DNA of 64,000 nt from Acrocarpospora pleiomorpha (lineage in GTDB: Bacteria > Actinomycetota > Actinomycetes > Streptosporangiales > Streptosporangiaceae), in contig NZ_BLAF01000044.1 of NCBI RefSeq assembly GCF_009687885.1, positions 34,437 to 98,436 on the forward strand, in the 5' to 3' direction. Below are positions 35,965 to 44,293 of this stretch, in pieces. The position numbers and the translations under genes are program-made. The notes beneath the pieces are model-generated. The model had not been told where the DNA came from, searched no databases, and saw only the letters and a list, made by a program, of their open reading frames with translations. How positions within the stretch are numbered: the first letter of the stretch is position 1; each line of letters starts with the position of its first letter.

Positions 35965-36112
35965 CTGTAACCCCCCTCGTCGGCCACCAGCGTCCCCCGG
36001 GGGTGATCCAGGTGTCTTCTCTCAACGTGCGCTAACGCAGCATTTTGGAAGAAGAAACGCGCTCGCCTGCGCGAAACGATGAGGGCACACTCCAGAGAGT
36101 CGGAGGGCATCG

Positions 36113-36676
36113 ATGGCAACCCATGCCGCGGCGGGCTCGTTCCCGGTGCAGAACGGCGCGCTCAACACGCGCTACCACAAGCTCGGTCTCAACATCTTCC
36201 TGTTCATCGTCATCGCCCACTGGGCCGAGCACGTCGCCCAGGCGATCCAGGTCTACGCGCTCGGCTGGCCGCTGCCGGAGGCACGCGGCGTCCTGGGCGT
36301 GCCCTTCCCGTGGCTGGTCAAGTCCGAGTGGATGCACTACGGGTACGCGCTGTTCATGCTGATCGGCCTGATCATCCTGCGCAAGGGCTTCACCGGCCGG
36401 GCCAGGACGTGGTGGAACATCTCGCTCGGCATCCAGGTCTGGCACCACCTGGAGCACCTGATCCTGCTGCTGCAGGCGCTGTTCGCGGCCAACCTGTTCG
36501 GCCGCGCGGCCCCGACCAGCATCCTGCAGCTGATCGTGCCCCGGGTGGAGCTGCACCTGTTCTACAACGCGGTGGTCTTCGCCCCGATGGTGGTGGCGAT
36601 GATCCTGCACCGCCGCCCGAACCGGGTCGAGCGGGCCCAGATGAACTGCACCTGCGCCGTTCCCGTCCCCGGATGA
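36113..36676 (+). CDS. His-rich membrane protein, unknown function
   Basis: A 187-residue protein with about four or five hydrophobic helices and a striking set of histidines: AHWAEHVAQ (about residues 35-43), SEWMHYGY, VWHHLEHLI (about 108-116) and VELHLFYN. HxxEH and HHxEH pairs facing the same membrane side suggest metal or heme binding, as in membrane di-iron enzymes, but I recognise no named family. The ATG has GGAGGG upstream. The C-terminus has CTCAVP. It overlaps the next gene by ATGA, so the two probably act together. Confidence 0.7.
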   Translation: MATHAAAGSFPVQNGALNTRYHKLGLNIFLFIVIAHWAEHVAQAIQVYALGWPLPEARGVLGVPFPWLVKSEWMHYGYALFMLIGLIILRKGFTGRARTWWNISLGIQVWHHLEHLILLLQALFAANLFGRAAPTSILQLIVPRVELHLFYNAVVFAPMVVAMILHRRPNRVERAQMNCTCAVPVPG

Positions 36677-37110
36677 GCCGGCGGCGGGGTCTGCCGTTCT
36701 CCTCGGTGGTGACGGCGCTCGCCGGGTTCGTCCTGCTCTGGTTCACGGTCCCCGGCATCGGCCCCGCGGTTCGCGCCGCGCGGGCCGACGGGGTCTCCGG
36801 CGTCTTCACCGCCACCGAGCTGGTCTGCGTGCAGCATCCCGGGCACGAGAGCTGCACCTGGACGGGCGCGTTCTCCGCCCCGTCCGGCGCGGTCCGCGAC
36901 CGCGTCTCTTTGTACGGCAGCGACCGGGAGACCATGCTCGCCGGGCAGACCACACCGGCGGTGGACATCGGCAGGACGTACTGGGTCTACGGGCCCGGCG
37001 GGTCGAACGAGTGGGTGTTCACGGGGCTGCTGCTCCTGTTGGGGGCGGGGCTGCTGGCGTTCTCGGCGTACGCGGCCCGGGTGGTGGTGCGGCCTCGCGC
37101 GCGGACATGA
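36673..37110 (+). CDS. two-helix membrane protein with extracytoplasmic domain
   Basis: A 145-residue protein with an N-terminal helix (VVTALAGFVLLWFTVPGIG), an exported middle with two cysteines (VCVQHPGHESCTWTGAF) that could form a disulfide, and a C-terminal helix (WVFTGLLLLLGAGLLAFSAYAA). Its start overlaps the stop of the His-rich protein. Its last 92 bases overlap the convergent MFS gene. Function unknown. Confidence 0.65.
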   Translation: MSRRRGLPFSSVVTALAGFVLLWFTVPGIGPAVRAARADGVSGVFTATELVCVQHPGHESCTWTGAFSAPSGAVRDRVSLYGSDRETMLAGQTTPAVDIGRTYWVYGPGGSNEWVFTGLLLLLGAGLLAFSAYAARVVVRPRART

Positions 37111-38215
37111 ACAGGGCCAGCACGACGCCGGCGCCGATGAGCGCGGCGACCAGGCCGAGCGCCGGTTTGGCGGCGTCCAGCGCGCCGATCGTGAAGGCGC
37201 CCAGCGCGCCGCCGAGCTGGCGGGCGGTGTTCAGCGTGCCCGAGGCCACCCCGGCCAGGTGCGGCGGGATCGCGCGCAGGCCCTCGATGGTGGCGGGCGC
37301 GAAGGCCAGGCCCATGCCGATGCCGATGACGGCGAGCGGGATCGGGTACGTGCTCTGGACGGCCAGGGCGAGGACGCCGAGCGCGTAGAGGGTGAGCCCG
37401 GCCGCCAACGGGATGCGCCCGCCGACGCGGTCGGCCAGTTTGCCCGACAACGGTGCCAGGGCGGTCAGCGCGAGTGTCATGGGGAGGGCGGTCACGCCGG
37501 ACATCAGCGGGGTCATTCCCAGGACGGTCTGGGTGTCGATGACGTAGACCAGGAGCAGGCCGTACAGGGAGAAGGACGTGATCGTGGTGATCGCGACGGC
37601 CAGCGTGAAGTCGCGGTGGCGGAACAGGCCGGGGACTGCCGTGACACGCTGCGGGCGCGGCGGGCGCAGGTCCGGGATGAGGCGCAGGGCCAGGGGCAGC
37701 GCGGCGAGGCCGACCGGCAGGTTGATGAGGAAGACCGACTGCCAGCCGTACCGGGTGACGAGCAGGCCGCCGAAGGTCGGGCCGCCGACCGAGGCGACCC
37801 CGGCCACGGCGGTGAAGATGCCGAGGGCGAGACCGCGCCGGTCGGCCGGGAAGATCGCCGAGATGAGCGCGAGGGCCTGCGGGACGAGCGCCGCCGCGCC
37901 GACGCCCTGCACGACCCTGGCCGCGATGAGCAGGCCCGGGTCGGCCGAGAGCGCGCACAGCAGGGACGCGCCGGTGAAGACGGCCAGGCCCGCCGCGAAC
38001 ACGTTGCGCGGACCCAGGAGATCGCCGACCCGGCCGAAGACGATCAGGAGGGAGGCGAAGGCGAGCAGGTAGCCGTTGAGGATCCAGACGATCTGCCCGA
38101 CGCCCGCGCCGAGCGAGGTCATGATCGAGGGGGCGGCCGTGTTCACGATCGTGGTGTCGACCAGGATCAGGAAGTTGGTCACGCACAACACCGCTAGAGC
38201 GCGCCAGGGGTTCAT
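37019..38215 (-). CDS. MFS drug-exporter-like transporter (DHA family)
   Basis: A 398-residue, roughly 12-helix transporter. ATG 38215 is preferred to the upstream in-frame start because GGAGGG lies just upstream and the protein then begins MNPWRALAVLCVTNFLILVDTTIVNTAAPSI, with the D of EmrB-type proteins in helix 1 and the loop GRVGDLLGPRNVF (motif A). Known relatives export drugs and antibiotics with proton exchange. The Pro-rich tail (PPPGPRTPRTPAAPPP) lies in the region antisense to the 36673 gene, and it may be an extension past the true end of the fold. Confidence 0.87.
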   Translation of the reverse strand: MNPWRALAVLCVTNFLILVDTTIVNTAAPSIMTSLGAGVGQIVWILNGYLLAFASLLIVFGRVGDLLGPRNVFAAGLAVFTGASLLCALSADPGLLIAARVVQGVGAAALVPQALALISAIFPADRRGLALGIFTAVAGVASVGGPTFGGLLVTRYGWQSVFLINLPVGLAALPLALRLIPDLRPPRPQRVTAVPGLFRHRDFTLAVAITTITSFSLYGLLLVYVIDTQTVLGMTPLMSGVTALPMTLALTALAPLSGKLADRVGGRIPLAAGLTLYALGVLALAVQSTYPIPLAVIGIGMGLAFAPATIEGLRAIPPHLAGVASGTLNTARQLGGALGAFTIGALDAAKPALGLVAALIGAGVVLALFMSAREAAPPPGPRTPRTPAAPPPTGAAAP

Positions 38216-38279
38216 ATCCCTCCAAAGCCGCCGCCTACAACCCGCCCACGAACCGCCAAACCGCCCAGGCAACCCAATA

Positions 38280-38337
38280 CCGCCCAGGCCGCTCAAGACC
38301 ACCCATGAACGCCGAACCGCCCAGGCCGCTCAAGACC
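38280..38337. repeat. 21-bp direct repeat next to the AhpD-like gene end
   Basis: CCGCCCAGGCCGCTCAAGACC occurs at 38280-38300 and 38317-38337, a period of 37 bp, with weaker partial copies (CCGCCCAGGCAACCC) just before. The array lies between the MFS start and the AhpD-like stop. Confidence 0.75.
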
Positions 38338-38339
38338 GC

Positions 38340-39257
38340 CTAGGAACCGCCTGAGCGAGCGCGGGCCGCCACCATGCTCGCCCAGGCGGTGATTTCGAGG
38401 AGCGCGCGGTCGTCCGCCTTGACGTCGCCCACCGCTGTCCCGGCCTGGTAGGAGGCCATCGCGGTGAGCAGCGCCAGGCGGCCGGTGGGCCGGTGCGCGG
38501 GGGCGAGCGTGGCCACCGCGTCCTCGCACCACGCCCGGCTCAGGCCCGGCGGGGTCCCGTCCCATTTCGTCACTTCGGCGGTGACGAGGTCTCGGACCGG
38601 CTCGGGCACCGACCGTTCCCCGGCCTGGGAGACGGCCGCGGTCGCCCGGGCGACCGCGCCCGCCACGTACTGGTTGCCCTCCGCCCAGCGCAGGTCCGCC
38701 GGCAGCGGCGCGTCCGGCAGCAGCCCGAGCGAGTCGCCCGGCGGCCGCGGCCGGCGCGCCGACGAACCCATCATCGAGCCGAGGACGCGCAGGGCGCCGC
38801 CGCGCATAGCCCCGGGCACGGCGGGTGGGAGCGGGGATTCGCCGAGGAACACGTTGACCATGCGATTGAGGTAGTGGAACGTCAGCCGGGTCCCGGTGAC
38901 CTCGGGGCCTGGGTCCGGCGCGGCCGGAGCGGGCCCGCCCAGGCCGCGCAGGGTCGCGCCGTGCACGTCCACGCAGTAGGGGCAGGCGTTGGCGCGGGAC
39001 ACCTCGGTGGCCACGAGCTCTTTGGCCGCGCGCGGCACGAGCCCCTGGGCGAGCAGGGACTCGCGCAGCAGCATCCACACTCCGGCCATCACGTCGGGCG
39101 CGGCCGAATGCAGCGCGACCGGCGGGGCCAGCATCCCGAAGTCGCGTTCCACCTGGGCGTACACGTCCGCCACCAGCCCCCTCGCCGCCCCTGGCGGAAC
39201 CGGCGTGACATGCCGGACCTGGGCGAGGGACCTCCGCAACGCCTTCTTGACGACCAC
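38340..39257 (-). CDS. AhpD-like carboxymuconolactone decarboxylase-family protein
   Basis: A 305-residue all-helical protein with the AhpD active site in NACPYCVDVHGATLRGLG: CxxC and His three residues on. It likely has peroxidase-type thiol chemistry. Length suggests two fused AhpD-like halves, only the first with the CxxC. It starts with a GTG four bases after the FAD monooxygenase stop, without a visible Shine-Dalgarno, so it is probably translationally coupled. Within an oxidase-rich enediyne cluster, a thiol peroxidase could limit peroxide or product damage (inference). Confidence 0.78.
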   Translation of the reverse strand: MVVKKALRRSLAQVRHVTPVPPGAARGLVADVYAQVERDFGMLAPPVALHSAAPDVMAGVWMLLRESLLAQGLVPRAAKELVATEVSRANACPYCVDVHGATLRGLGGPAPAAPDPGPEVTGTRLTFHYLNRMVNVFLGESPLPPAVPGAMRGGALRVLGSMMGSSARRPRPPGDSLGLLPDAPLPADLRWAEGNQYVAGAVARATAAVSQAGERSVPEPVRDLVTAEVTKWDGTPPGLSRAWCEDAVATLAPAHRPTGRLALLTAMASYQAGTAVGDVKADDRALLEITAWASMVAARARSGGS

Positions 39258-39261
39258 CGGA

Positions 39262-40557
39262 CTACACGTTCTGCGTCTGGGCGCCGACGCGTTCCGCCAT
39301 CTCCGGGCTCATGAGGGCCTCCACCGGGTCGATGAGCCCGGCCACCCGCAGGAACCCGGCCGTGATGGTCCCGTCGTGTTCGGCCGCCGCGCGCAGCCGG
39401 TCCATGTACTCGTTGGCCATCCGGACCTGCTCGTTCCGCTCGCCCTCCACACCCGGGTAGCTGAGGTCGCCGCCGACCGAGACGCCCCAGGGCGCCTCGA
39501 TGACCTTGGCCACGTCGGTGAAGAACGCCTTGGCGTCCGGCAGGGCGCCGCCCTTCAAGTGCTCGCGCAGGGTGAGGCCCTCCAGGGCGGCGACCGTCAT
39601 GCCCTGGCCGTACACCGGGTTGAAGCTGCACACGCCGTCGCCCACCACCAGCAGCCCCAGCGGGAAGCGGGCGAGCCGCTCGTAGTGCTTCCACACGCTG
39701 GCCGGGTAGCGGAACGCCACCCGCTCGTCCAGCAGCGTCGCGTCGTGCACGGCGTCGTAGATGTCCGGCACCGGCAGCGACTTGACGAAGGCCAGGTGGC
39801 CTTCCTGGTCGGTCGGGGCCTGGTCGCCCAGCATGCCGGTGAGCGAGAGCAGGTAGCGGTCGTTCAGGCGGGAGAAGAACGCGCCGCGCGGGTTGTCCGG
39901 GGTGGCCACGCACAGGATCGCCATGTCCTCTCCGAGCACGTTCTCCCGCAGCCGGAAATGGCAGGTGGTGTAGGACAGGCCGATCTTGACCCGGTCCTCC
40001 TCGGGGCGCGGGTAGCCCAGCTCGGCCAGCCAGGCGGGGGTGCGCGAGCCGCGCCCGGTGGCGTCCACCACCAGATCGGCGGCGATCTCCTCGCCCTCGA
40101 TCGTCACCCCGGTGACGCGGCTGCGGTCCGCGGTGACGGTGAGCGCGAGGATCGCCCGGTTCTCCAGGAACGTGACATTGGGCAGCGCCTGCACCCGGGC
40201 CCGCACCGCGCTCTCCAGCTCCGGCCGGGTGGCCGAGATCACCTTCAGCCCGGTCGCGTACGGCTGCAGCCGGCGGCCGTTGAAATACCAGCGCAGGTTG
40301 ACGCCCATGTCGCCCATCGGGATGCCGGCGTCGGCCAGCTCCCCGGTCAAGCCGGGGAACATGCCCTCCAGCACCTCCTGGCCCTTGGCCAGCAGGCCGT
40401 GCGCGTGCGCCCCCTGCGGAACGCCCCGGCGCGGCTCGTCCACCCCGGCCAGCTGGTCACGGTCCACCAGCAGGACTTGCTCGAATTGCTCCGACAGCAC
40501 CTTGGCGGCCACCAGGCCGGCCATCCCGCCGCCCAGCACCACCGCGCGGTTCCGCAT
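39262..40557 (-). CDS. FAD-dependent monooxygenase (class A type)
   Basis: A 431-residue flavoprotein. The FAD site is VVLGGGMAGLVAAKVL near the N-terminus, followed by RRGVPQGAHAHGLL (typical of this halogenase/squalene-epoxidase-like group), a DATGRGSRTPAWL segment and the second FAD motif GDGVCSFNPVYGQGMTVAAL. It probably hydroxylates or epoxidises an intermediate. It is in one minus-strand run with the acyl-CoA-dehydrogenase-type monooxygenase upstream (10-bp gap) and the AhpD-like gene downstream. Confidence 0.88.
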   Translation of the reverse strand: MRNRAVVLGGGMAGLVAAKVLSEQFEQVLLVDRDQLAGVDEPRRGVPQGAHAHGLLAKGQEVLEGMFPGLTGELADAGIPMGDMGVNLRWYFNGRRLQPYATGLKVISATRPELESAVRARVQALPNVTFLENRAILALTVTADRSRVTGVTIEGEEIAADLVVDATGRGSRTPAWLAELGYPRPEEDRVKIGLSYTTCHFRLRENVLGEDMAILCVATPDNPRGAFFSRLNDRYLLSLTGMLGDQAPTDQEGHLAFVKSLPVPDIYDAVHDATLLDERVAFRYPASVWKHYERLARFPLGLLVVGDGVCSFNPVYGQGMTVAALEGLTLREHLKGGALPDAKAFFTDVAKVIEAPWGVSVGGDLSYPGVEGERNEQVRMANEYMDRLRAAAEHDGTITAGFLRVAGLIDPVEALMSPEMAERVGAQTQNV

Positions 40558-40567
40558 GTCCGCTCCT

Positions 40568-41743
40568 CTAGATGTAGAAGGTATTGGGCGGCATCCCGCA
40601 CAGGATGCGGCCGTAGAGCTCCCGATTGGTGTCCGGATGCATGAGCGCGTGCAGGTTGACCGCCTGCATGTCGCGCTGGATCCGCTGCATCGGCACGTCG
40701 CTGTAGATGGACGAGCCGCCGCTCGCCGTGGTGAGCAGGTCCACCGCCCGCTTGGCCAGGTCGCAGACCGCGCCCATGTCGGCGCGGGCGCGGGCCCGCT
40801 CCTCGGGCGACCACTCCGTGCCGGACTTCTCGTCCACCTGCCCGGCCAGGCGCAGGGCGTGGAACTCGGCCTCGTCGATCAGCAGCCGCGCCTCGGCCAC
40901 CTGGAAGTGGGTGAGCGGGGCGTCCTTCTGGCTGGCGTAGGCGGTGTAGGTGATGTGCCGCTCGGGCAACCGCCGGAAGAACGCGTCCCAGGCGCCCTTG
41001 GCCATGCCGACCACGGTGCCGACCGAGGAGGCCGAGGCCACCGGGAGCAGCGGGTTGCGGTAGATGGCGCTGTCGGCGTTGAGCTTGGAGCCGTACTGCT
41101 CGTGCAGGATGGCGCCCATCGAGAGGATGCGCTCCTCGGGGATGAACACGTCCTGGGCGATCGTGGTGATGCTGCCGGTGCCGCGCAGGCCCGAGGTGAA
41201 CCAGTCGTCCACGATCTGCAGGTCGGACAGCGGGACCAGGGCCATGATGGGCTCGTGGCCGCCGTCGGCGGTGGGCGTGACCGCGACGATCACCTGCCAC
41301 TGGCTGTGGCGGGCGCCGCTCATGAAGCCCCACTTGCCGTTCAGGACGGCGCCGCCGTTCTGCCGTACGGCCATGCCGGTCGGGCTGAGCGTGCCGCACA
41401 GGCGGGTGTCCGGGGAGTCGAAGACCTCGTCCTGGACCTCGTCGGGGAACATGGCGGCCATCCACGACGTGATCCACCAGACCGACGCGGTCCACGAGGT
41501 GGAGCCGTCGCCCCGGCCGAGCTCGGTGGCCACCCGGACCATCGTGCGGGCGTCGCTCTCGTAGCCGCCGTAGCGGGCGGGGACGCGCATCCGGAAGACG
41601 CCGGAGTCGCGGAGCGCGTCGAGCGAGTCGGGCGTCAGCAGCCGGCCGTCCTCGGTGGCGAGCGCGTTCGCCTGGAGCAGGGGAACCAGCTCCGCCGCGC
41701 GCCGTACGAGCTCGTCCTGGGCTGGCGCTTGGGCGTGTTTCAC
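40568..41743 (-). CDS. acyl-CoA-dehydrogenase-fold flavin monooxygenase 1 (class D)
   Basis: A 391-residue protein with the acyl-CoA dehydrogenase fold (FRMRVPARYGGYESDARTMVRVATELGRGDGSTSW; GTGSITTIAQDVFIPEERIL) and the C-terminus VNLHALMHPDTNRELYGRILCG seen in two-component flavin monooxygenases such as HsaA and antibiotic hydroxylases. These use free reduced flavin supplied by a separate reductase; a candidate is encoded at 56957-57451. It is a clear paralog of the protein at 48013-49197. Confidence 0.88.
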   Translation of the reverse strand: MKHAQAPAQDELVRRAAELVPLLQANALATEDGRLLTPDSLDALRDSGVFRMRVPARYGGYESDARTMVRVATELGRGDGSTSWTASVWWITSWMAAMFPDEVQDEVFDSPDTRLCGTLSPTGMAVRQNGGAVLNGKWGFMSGARHSQWQVIVAVTPTADGGHEPIMALVPLSDLQIVDDWFTSGLRGTGSITTIAQDVFIPEERILSMGAILHEQYGSKLNADSAIYRNPLLPVASASSVGTVVGMAKGAWDAFFRRLPERHITYTAYASQKDAPLTHFQVAEARLLIDEAEFHALRLAGQVDEKSGTEWSPEERARARADMGAVCDLAKRAVDLLTTASGGSSIYSDVPMQRIQRDMQAVNLHALMHPDTNRELYGRILCGMPPNTFYI

Positions 41744-41780
41744 CCGGGCCTCCTAAATGGGTGCGAATAACGATGCGTCG

Positions 41781-41807
41781 GCGTTTTCCGGGGTGCCGGG
41801 AAAACGC
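41781..41807. promoter_or_regulatory. hairpin between epoxide hydrolase and monooxygenase genes
   Basis: GCGTTTTCC (41781-41789) and GGAAAACGC (41799-41807) form a perfect 9-bp stem in the 159-bp gap between two minus-strand genes. No U-run follows on the minus strand, so it may be an mRNA-stabilising or weak termination element that sets different expression on each side. Confidence 0.45.
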
Positions 41808-41902
41808 GTCCCGCGCTAATTGCGCGGCCTTGGAATTCGCGCCGGAATTCTCCGCCGCGAGCCCGCCGGGCCGGGGCGTCCCCGGGCCGGCTGATGAAAC
41901 GT

Positions 41903-43066
41903 TCAGGCGCGCAGGGACCGGCCGAAGGCGCGGACGTCGCTCACGTACAGGTCGGGCTCCTCCATCGCGCCGAAGTGGCCGCCGCGCGGGAGCTCGCTCC
42001 AGTGGGTGATGGTGGGGACGATCCGGTCCGCCCAGGCCCTGATCGGGGCGGTGGCGTCACCGGCGAAGACGGCCACGCCGACCGGCATGGTGACCGGCCA
42101 CGGGCCGCCGAACCCGGCGGCCACGTTCTGGGCGGTCCGGTCGGTGCTCTCGTAGTAGAGCGAGCTGGAGGAGATGGCGGTGCGGGTGAACCAGTAGAGG
42201 GAGACGTTGGTGAGCATCTGGTCCCGGTCCACGGCGTCCTCGGGGGCCTTCTCCGCGTCGGTCCAGTCCATGAATCTTTCAGCGATCCAGGCGAGCTGGC
42301 CGACCGGCGAGTCGGTCAGCGCGTACCCGAGGGTGTTCGGGCGGGTCGCCTGGAGCTTGAAGTAGGCCGACAGCTCCTGGTCGAAGTTGAGCAGCCGGCC
42401 GAGCCCGGCCAGCTCCGTGGGCGTGAGCGCGGCCATGTCGGCCGGGTCGCCGGAGGGGAAGGTGACCAGCATGTTCACGTGCACGCCGATGACGTTCTCC
42501 GGGGCGACCTGGGCCAGCTGGAAGGAGATCATCATGCCCCAGTCGCTGCCCTGCGCGACGTAGTGCTGGTAGCCGAGGCGGCGCATCAGCTCGGCCCAGG
42601 CGCGGGCGACCCGCCAGGAGTCCCAGCCGGTCTCGGGGATCGCGCCCGACAGGCCGAAGCCCGGGATCGACGGGATCACCACGTGGAACGCCTCGGACGG
42701 GTCGCCGCCGTGCGCGCGCGGGTCGGTGAGCGGGCCGATCACGTCCATGAACTCGGCGATCGAGCCCGGCCAGCCGTGCGTGATGATCAGCGGGATGGCG
42801 TCGGGCTCGGGCGAGCGCACGTGCGCGAAGTGCACGTTGGCGCCGTCGATCTCGGTGACGAACTGGGGGTGCTCGTTCAGCGCCGCCTCGGCGGCGCGCC
42901 AGTCGAAGCCGGTCCGCCAGTACTCGGCCAGTTCCTTGAGGTAGGCGAGCGGGACGCCGCGGCTCCACCCCTCGCCGGGCGGCTCGGCGGGCCATCGGGT
43001 CCTGGCCAGCCGGTCGTGCAGGTCGTCCAGATCGGCCTGCGGGATTTCAATGCGAAAAGGACGCAT
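41903..43066 (-). CDS. epoxide hydrolase (enediyne SgcF/NcsF type)
   Basis: A 387-residue alpha/beta-hydrolase with the epoxide hydrolase N-terminal cap ([26 protein letters not shown]). ATG 43066 is used because it gives this standard family start. The oxyanion motif is [10 protein letters not shown], the nucleophile Asp is in [11 protein letters not shown], and the His is in [16 protein letters not shown]. Homologous enzymes SgcF (C-1027) and NcsF (neocarzinostatin) open an epoxide on the enediyne core to a vicinal diol. The location in this cluster supports that role here. Confidence 0.88.
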   Translation of the reverse strand: MRPFRIEIPQADLDDLHDRLARTRWPAEPPGEGWSRGVPLAYLKELAEYWRTGFDWRAAEAALNEHPQFVTEIDGANVHFAHVRSPEPDAIPLIITHGWPGSIAEFMDVIGPLTDPRAHGGDPSEAFHVVIPSIPGFGLSGAIPETGWDSWRVARAWAELMRRLGYQHYVAQGSDWGMMISFQLAQVAPENVIGVHVNMLVTFPSGDPADMAALTPTELAGLGRLLNFDQELSAYFKLQATRPNTLGYALTDSPVGQLAWIAERFMDWTDAEKAPEDAVDRDQMLTNVSLYWFTRTAISSSSLYYESTDRTAQNVAAGFGGPWPVTMPVGVAVFAGDATAPIRAWADRIVPTITHWSELPRGGHFGAMEEPDLYVSDVRAFGRSLRA

Positions 43067-43169
43067 TTCCTGCCACCTTCCAGAATAGGCCATGACATTT
43101 CGGGCATCGCCTATTCATCGTCGGCTGGACAGGGCCGCGACGCATCTTTTGAATTGCCGTCCGGGGGGC

Positions 43170-44144
43170 TCAGCCGGTCGCCGCGTACTCCATCGGCAGG
43201 CCAAAAGAGCCGAACAGCTCGGGAGAGAAGAAAACGGACACCCGGTGGACGTAACCCTTCCGCAGGCTCATCACGTGCATGGCGTAGGCGCGGTGCACCC
43301 GCGCGTCCTGGCGGAGGTAGAAGGCGAACGCGGGCTGCCCGTTGGCCCGGGTGGGCACCATGACCGTGTCGCCGGGGCCGGCCGGGCACTGGGAGGCGAT
43401 CAGCCGCCCGATCGCCTCGCGCCCGCTGAACCAGGCCGCGAACGGCGGCATCTCCCAGACCGCGTCCTCCTCGAGCAGCCGCATCAGCGCGCCCACGTCG
43501 GCCGTCTCCATCGCGGCGGCCCACCGGTCCAGCAGCTCCCGCTGGTCCCTCCTGGCCGGCTCGGCGTAGTCGTCGTCGGCCGAGACCTCGCCCAGCTGGG
43601 CCCTGGCCCGCTGCAGCATGCTGTTGACCGCGGCCGTGGTGGTGTTCAGCAGTTCCGCCACCTCGCCCGCCCGCCACTCGAAGACGTCGCGCAGCAGCAG
43701 CACCGCGCGCTGCCGGGGCGGCAGGTGCTGGAGCGCGGCGGCCATCGCCAGCCGCACCGTCTGGCGGGAGTTGACGATCGCGGCCGGGTCCTCGCTCTCA
43801 GGACGCAGCAGCGCGTCCGGCAGCGGCTGGAGCCAGGGGATCTCCGGCTGGGCCGGAGGCAGCCGCTCCGGGTCCTCGCAGGGCCCGCCGAGCCCCGTGG
43901 GCATCGGCCGCCGGTTGCGCTGCTCCACGGCGGTCAGGCAGGCGTTGGTGGCGATCCGGTACAGCCAGGTACGGATCGACGAGCGCCCTTCGAACTGCTC
44001 GTAGGACCGCCACGCCCGCAGATACGTCTCCTGGACCAGGTCCTCGGCCTCGTCGGCGGAGCCGAGGATGCCGTAACAGTGCGCCAGCAGCTCGCGCCGG
44101 AAGGGATCGGCCAGGCGGGTGAAGTCACCCTCACGATCTGCCAT
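43170..44144 (-). CDS. ECF sigma factor with SnoaL-like C-terminal domain
   Basis: A 324-residue protein starting at ATG 44144 (AAGGAG seven bases upstream). Sigma region 2 is DEAEDLVQETYLRAWRSYEQFEGRSSIRTWLYRIATNACL and region 4 is LQHLPPRQRAVLLLRDVFEWRAGEVAELLNTTTAAVNSMLQRARAQL. From about residue 200 an NTF2/SnoaL-like domain follows (WAAAMETADVGALMRLLEEDAVWEMPPF). Sigma factors of this build (SigJ/ECF41/ECF56-like) are not held by a separate anti-sigma factor; the C-terminal domain tunes activity. It is the first gene of a minus-strand run leading into the epoxide hydrolase and monooxygenases. Confidence 0.9.
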   Translation of the reverse strand: MADREGDFTRLADPFRRELLAHCYGILGSADEAEDLVQETYLRAWRSYEQFEGRSSIRTWLYRIATNACLTAVEQRNRRPMPTGLGGPCEDPERLPPAQPEIPWLQPLPDALLRPESEDPAAIVNSRQTVRLAMAAALQHLPPRQRAVLLLRDVFEWRAGEVAELLNTTTAAVNSMLQRARAQLGEVSADDDYAEPARRDQRELLDRWAAAMETADVGALMRLLEEDAVWEMPPFAAWFSGREAIGRLIASQCPAGPGDTVMVPTRANGQPAFAFYLRQDARVHRAYAMHVMSLRKGYVHRVSVFFSPELFGSFGLPMEYAATG

Positions 44145-44293
44145 CTGACACTCCTTGCTCCGGCGGCACAGACTGTCAGATCCCACCGTAATCATCCGGC
44201 CCGCGGTTGTCCCTACCTGATCTTCGAGTGGGGCCGATGAGTTTTGGTCGGGTGTCTGGTCTGTACTTGTGAAGTCGGAGATCTGGAGGTGGC

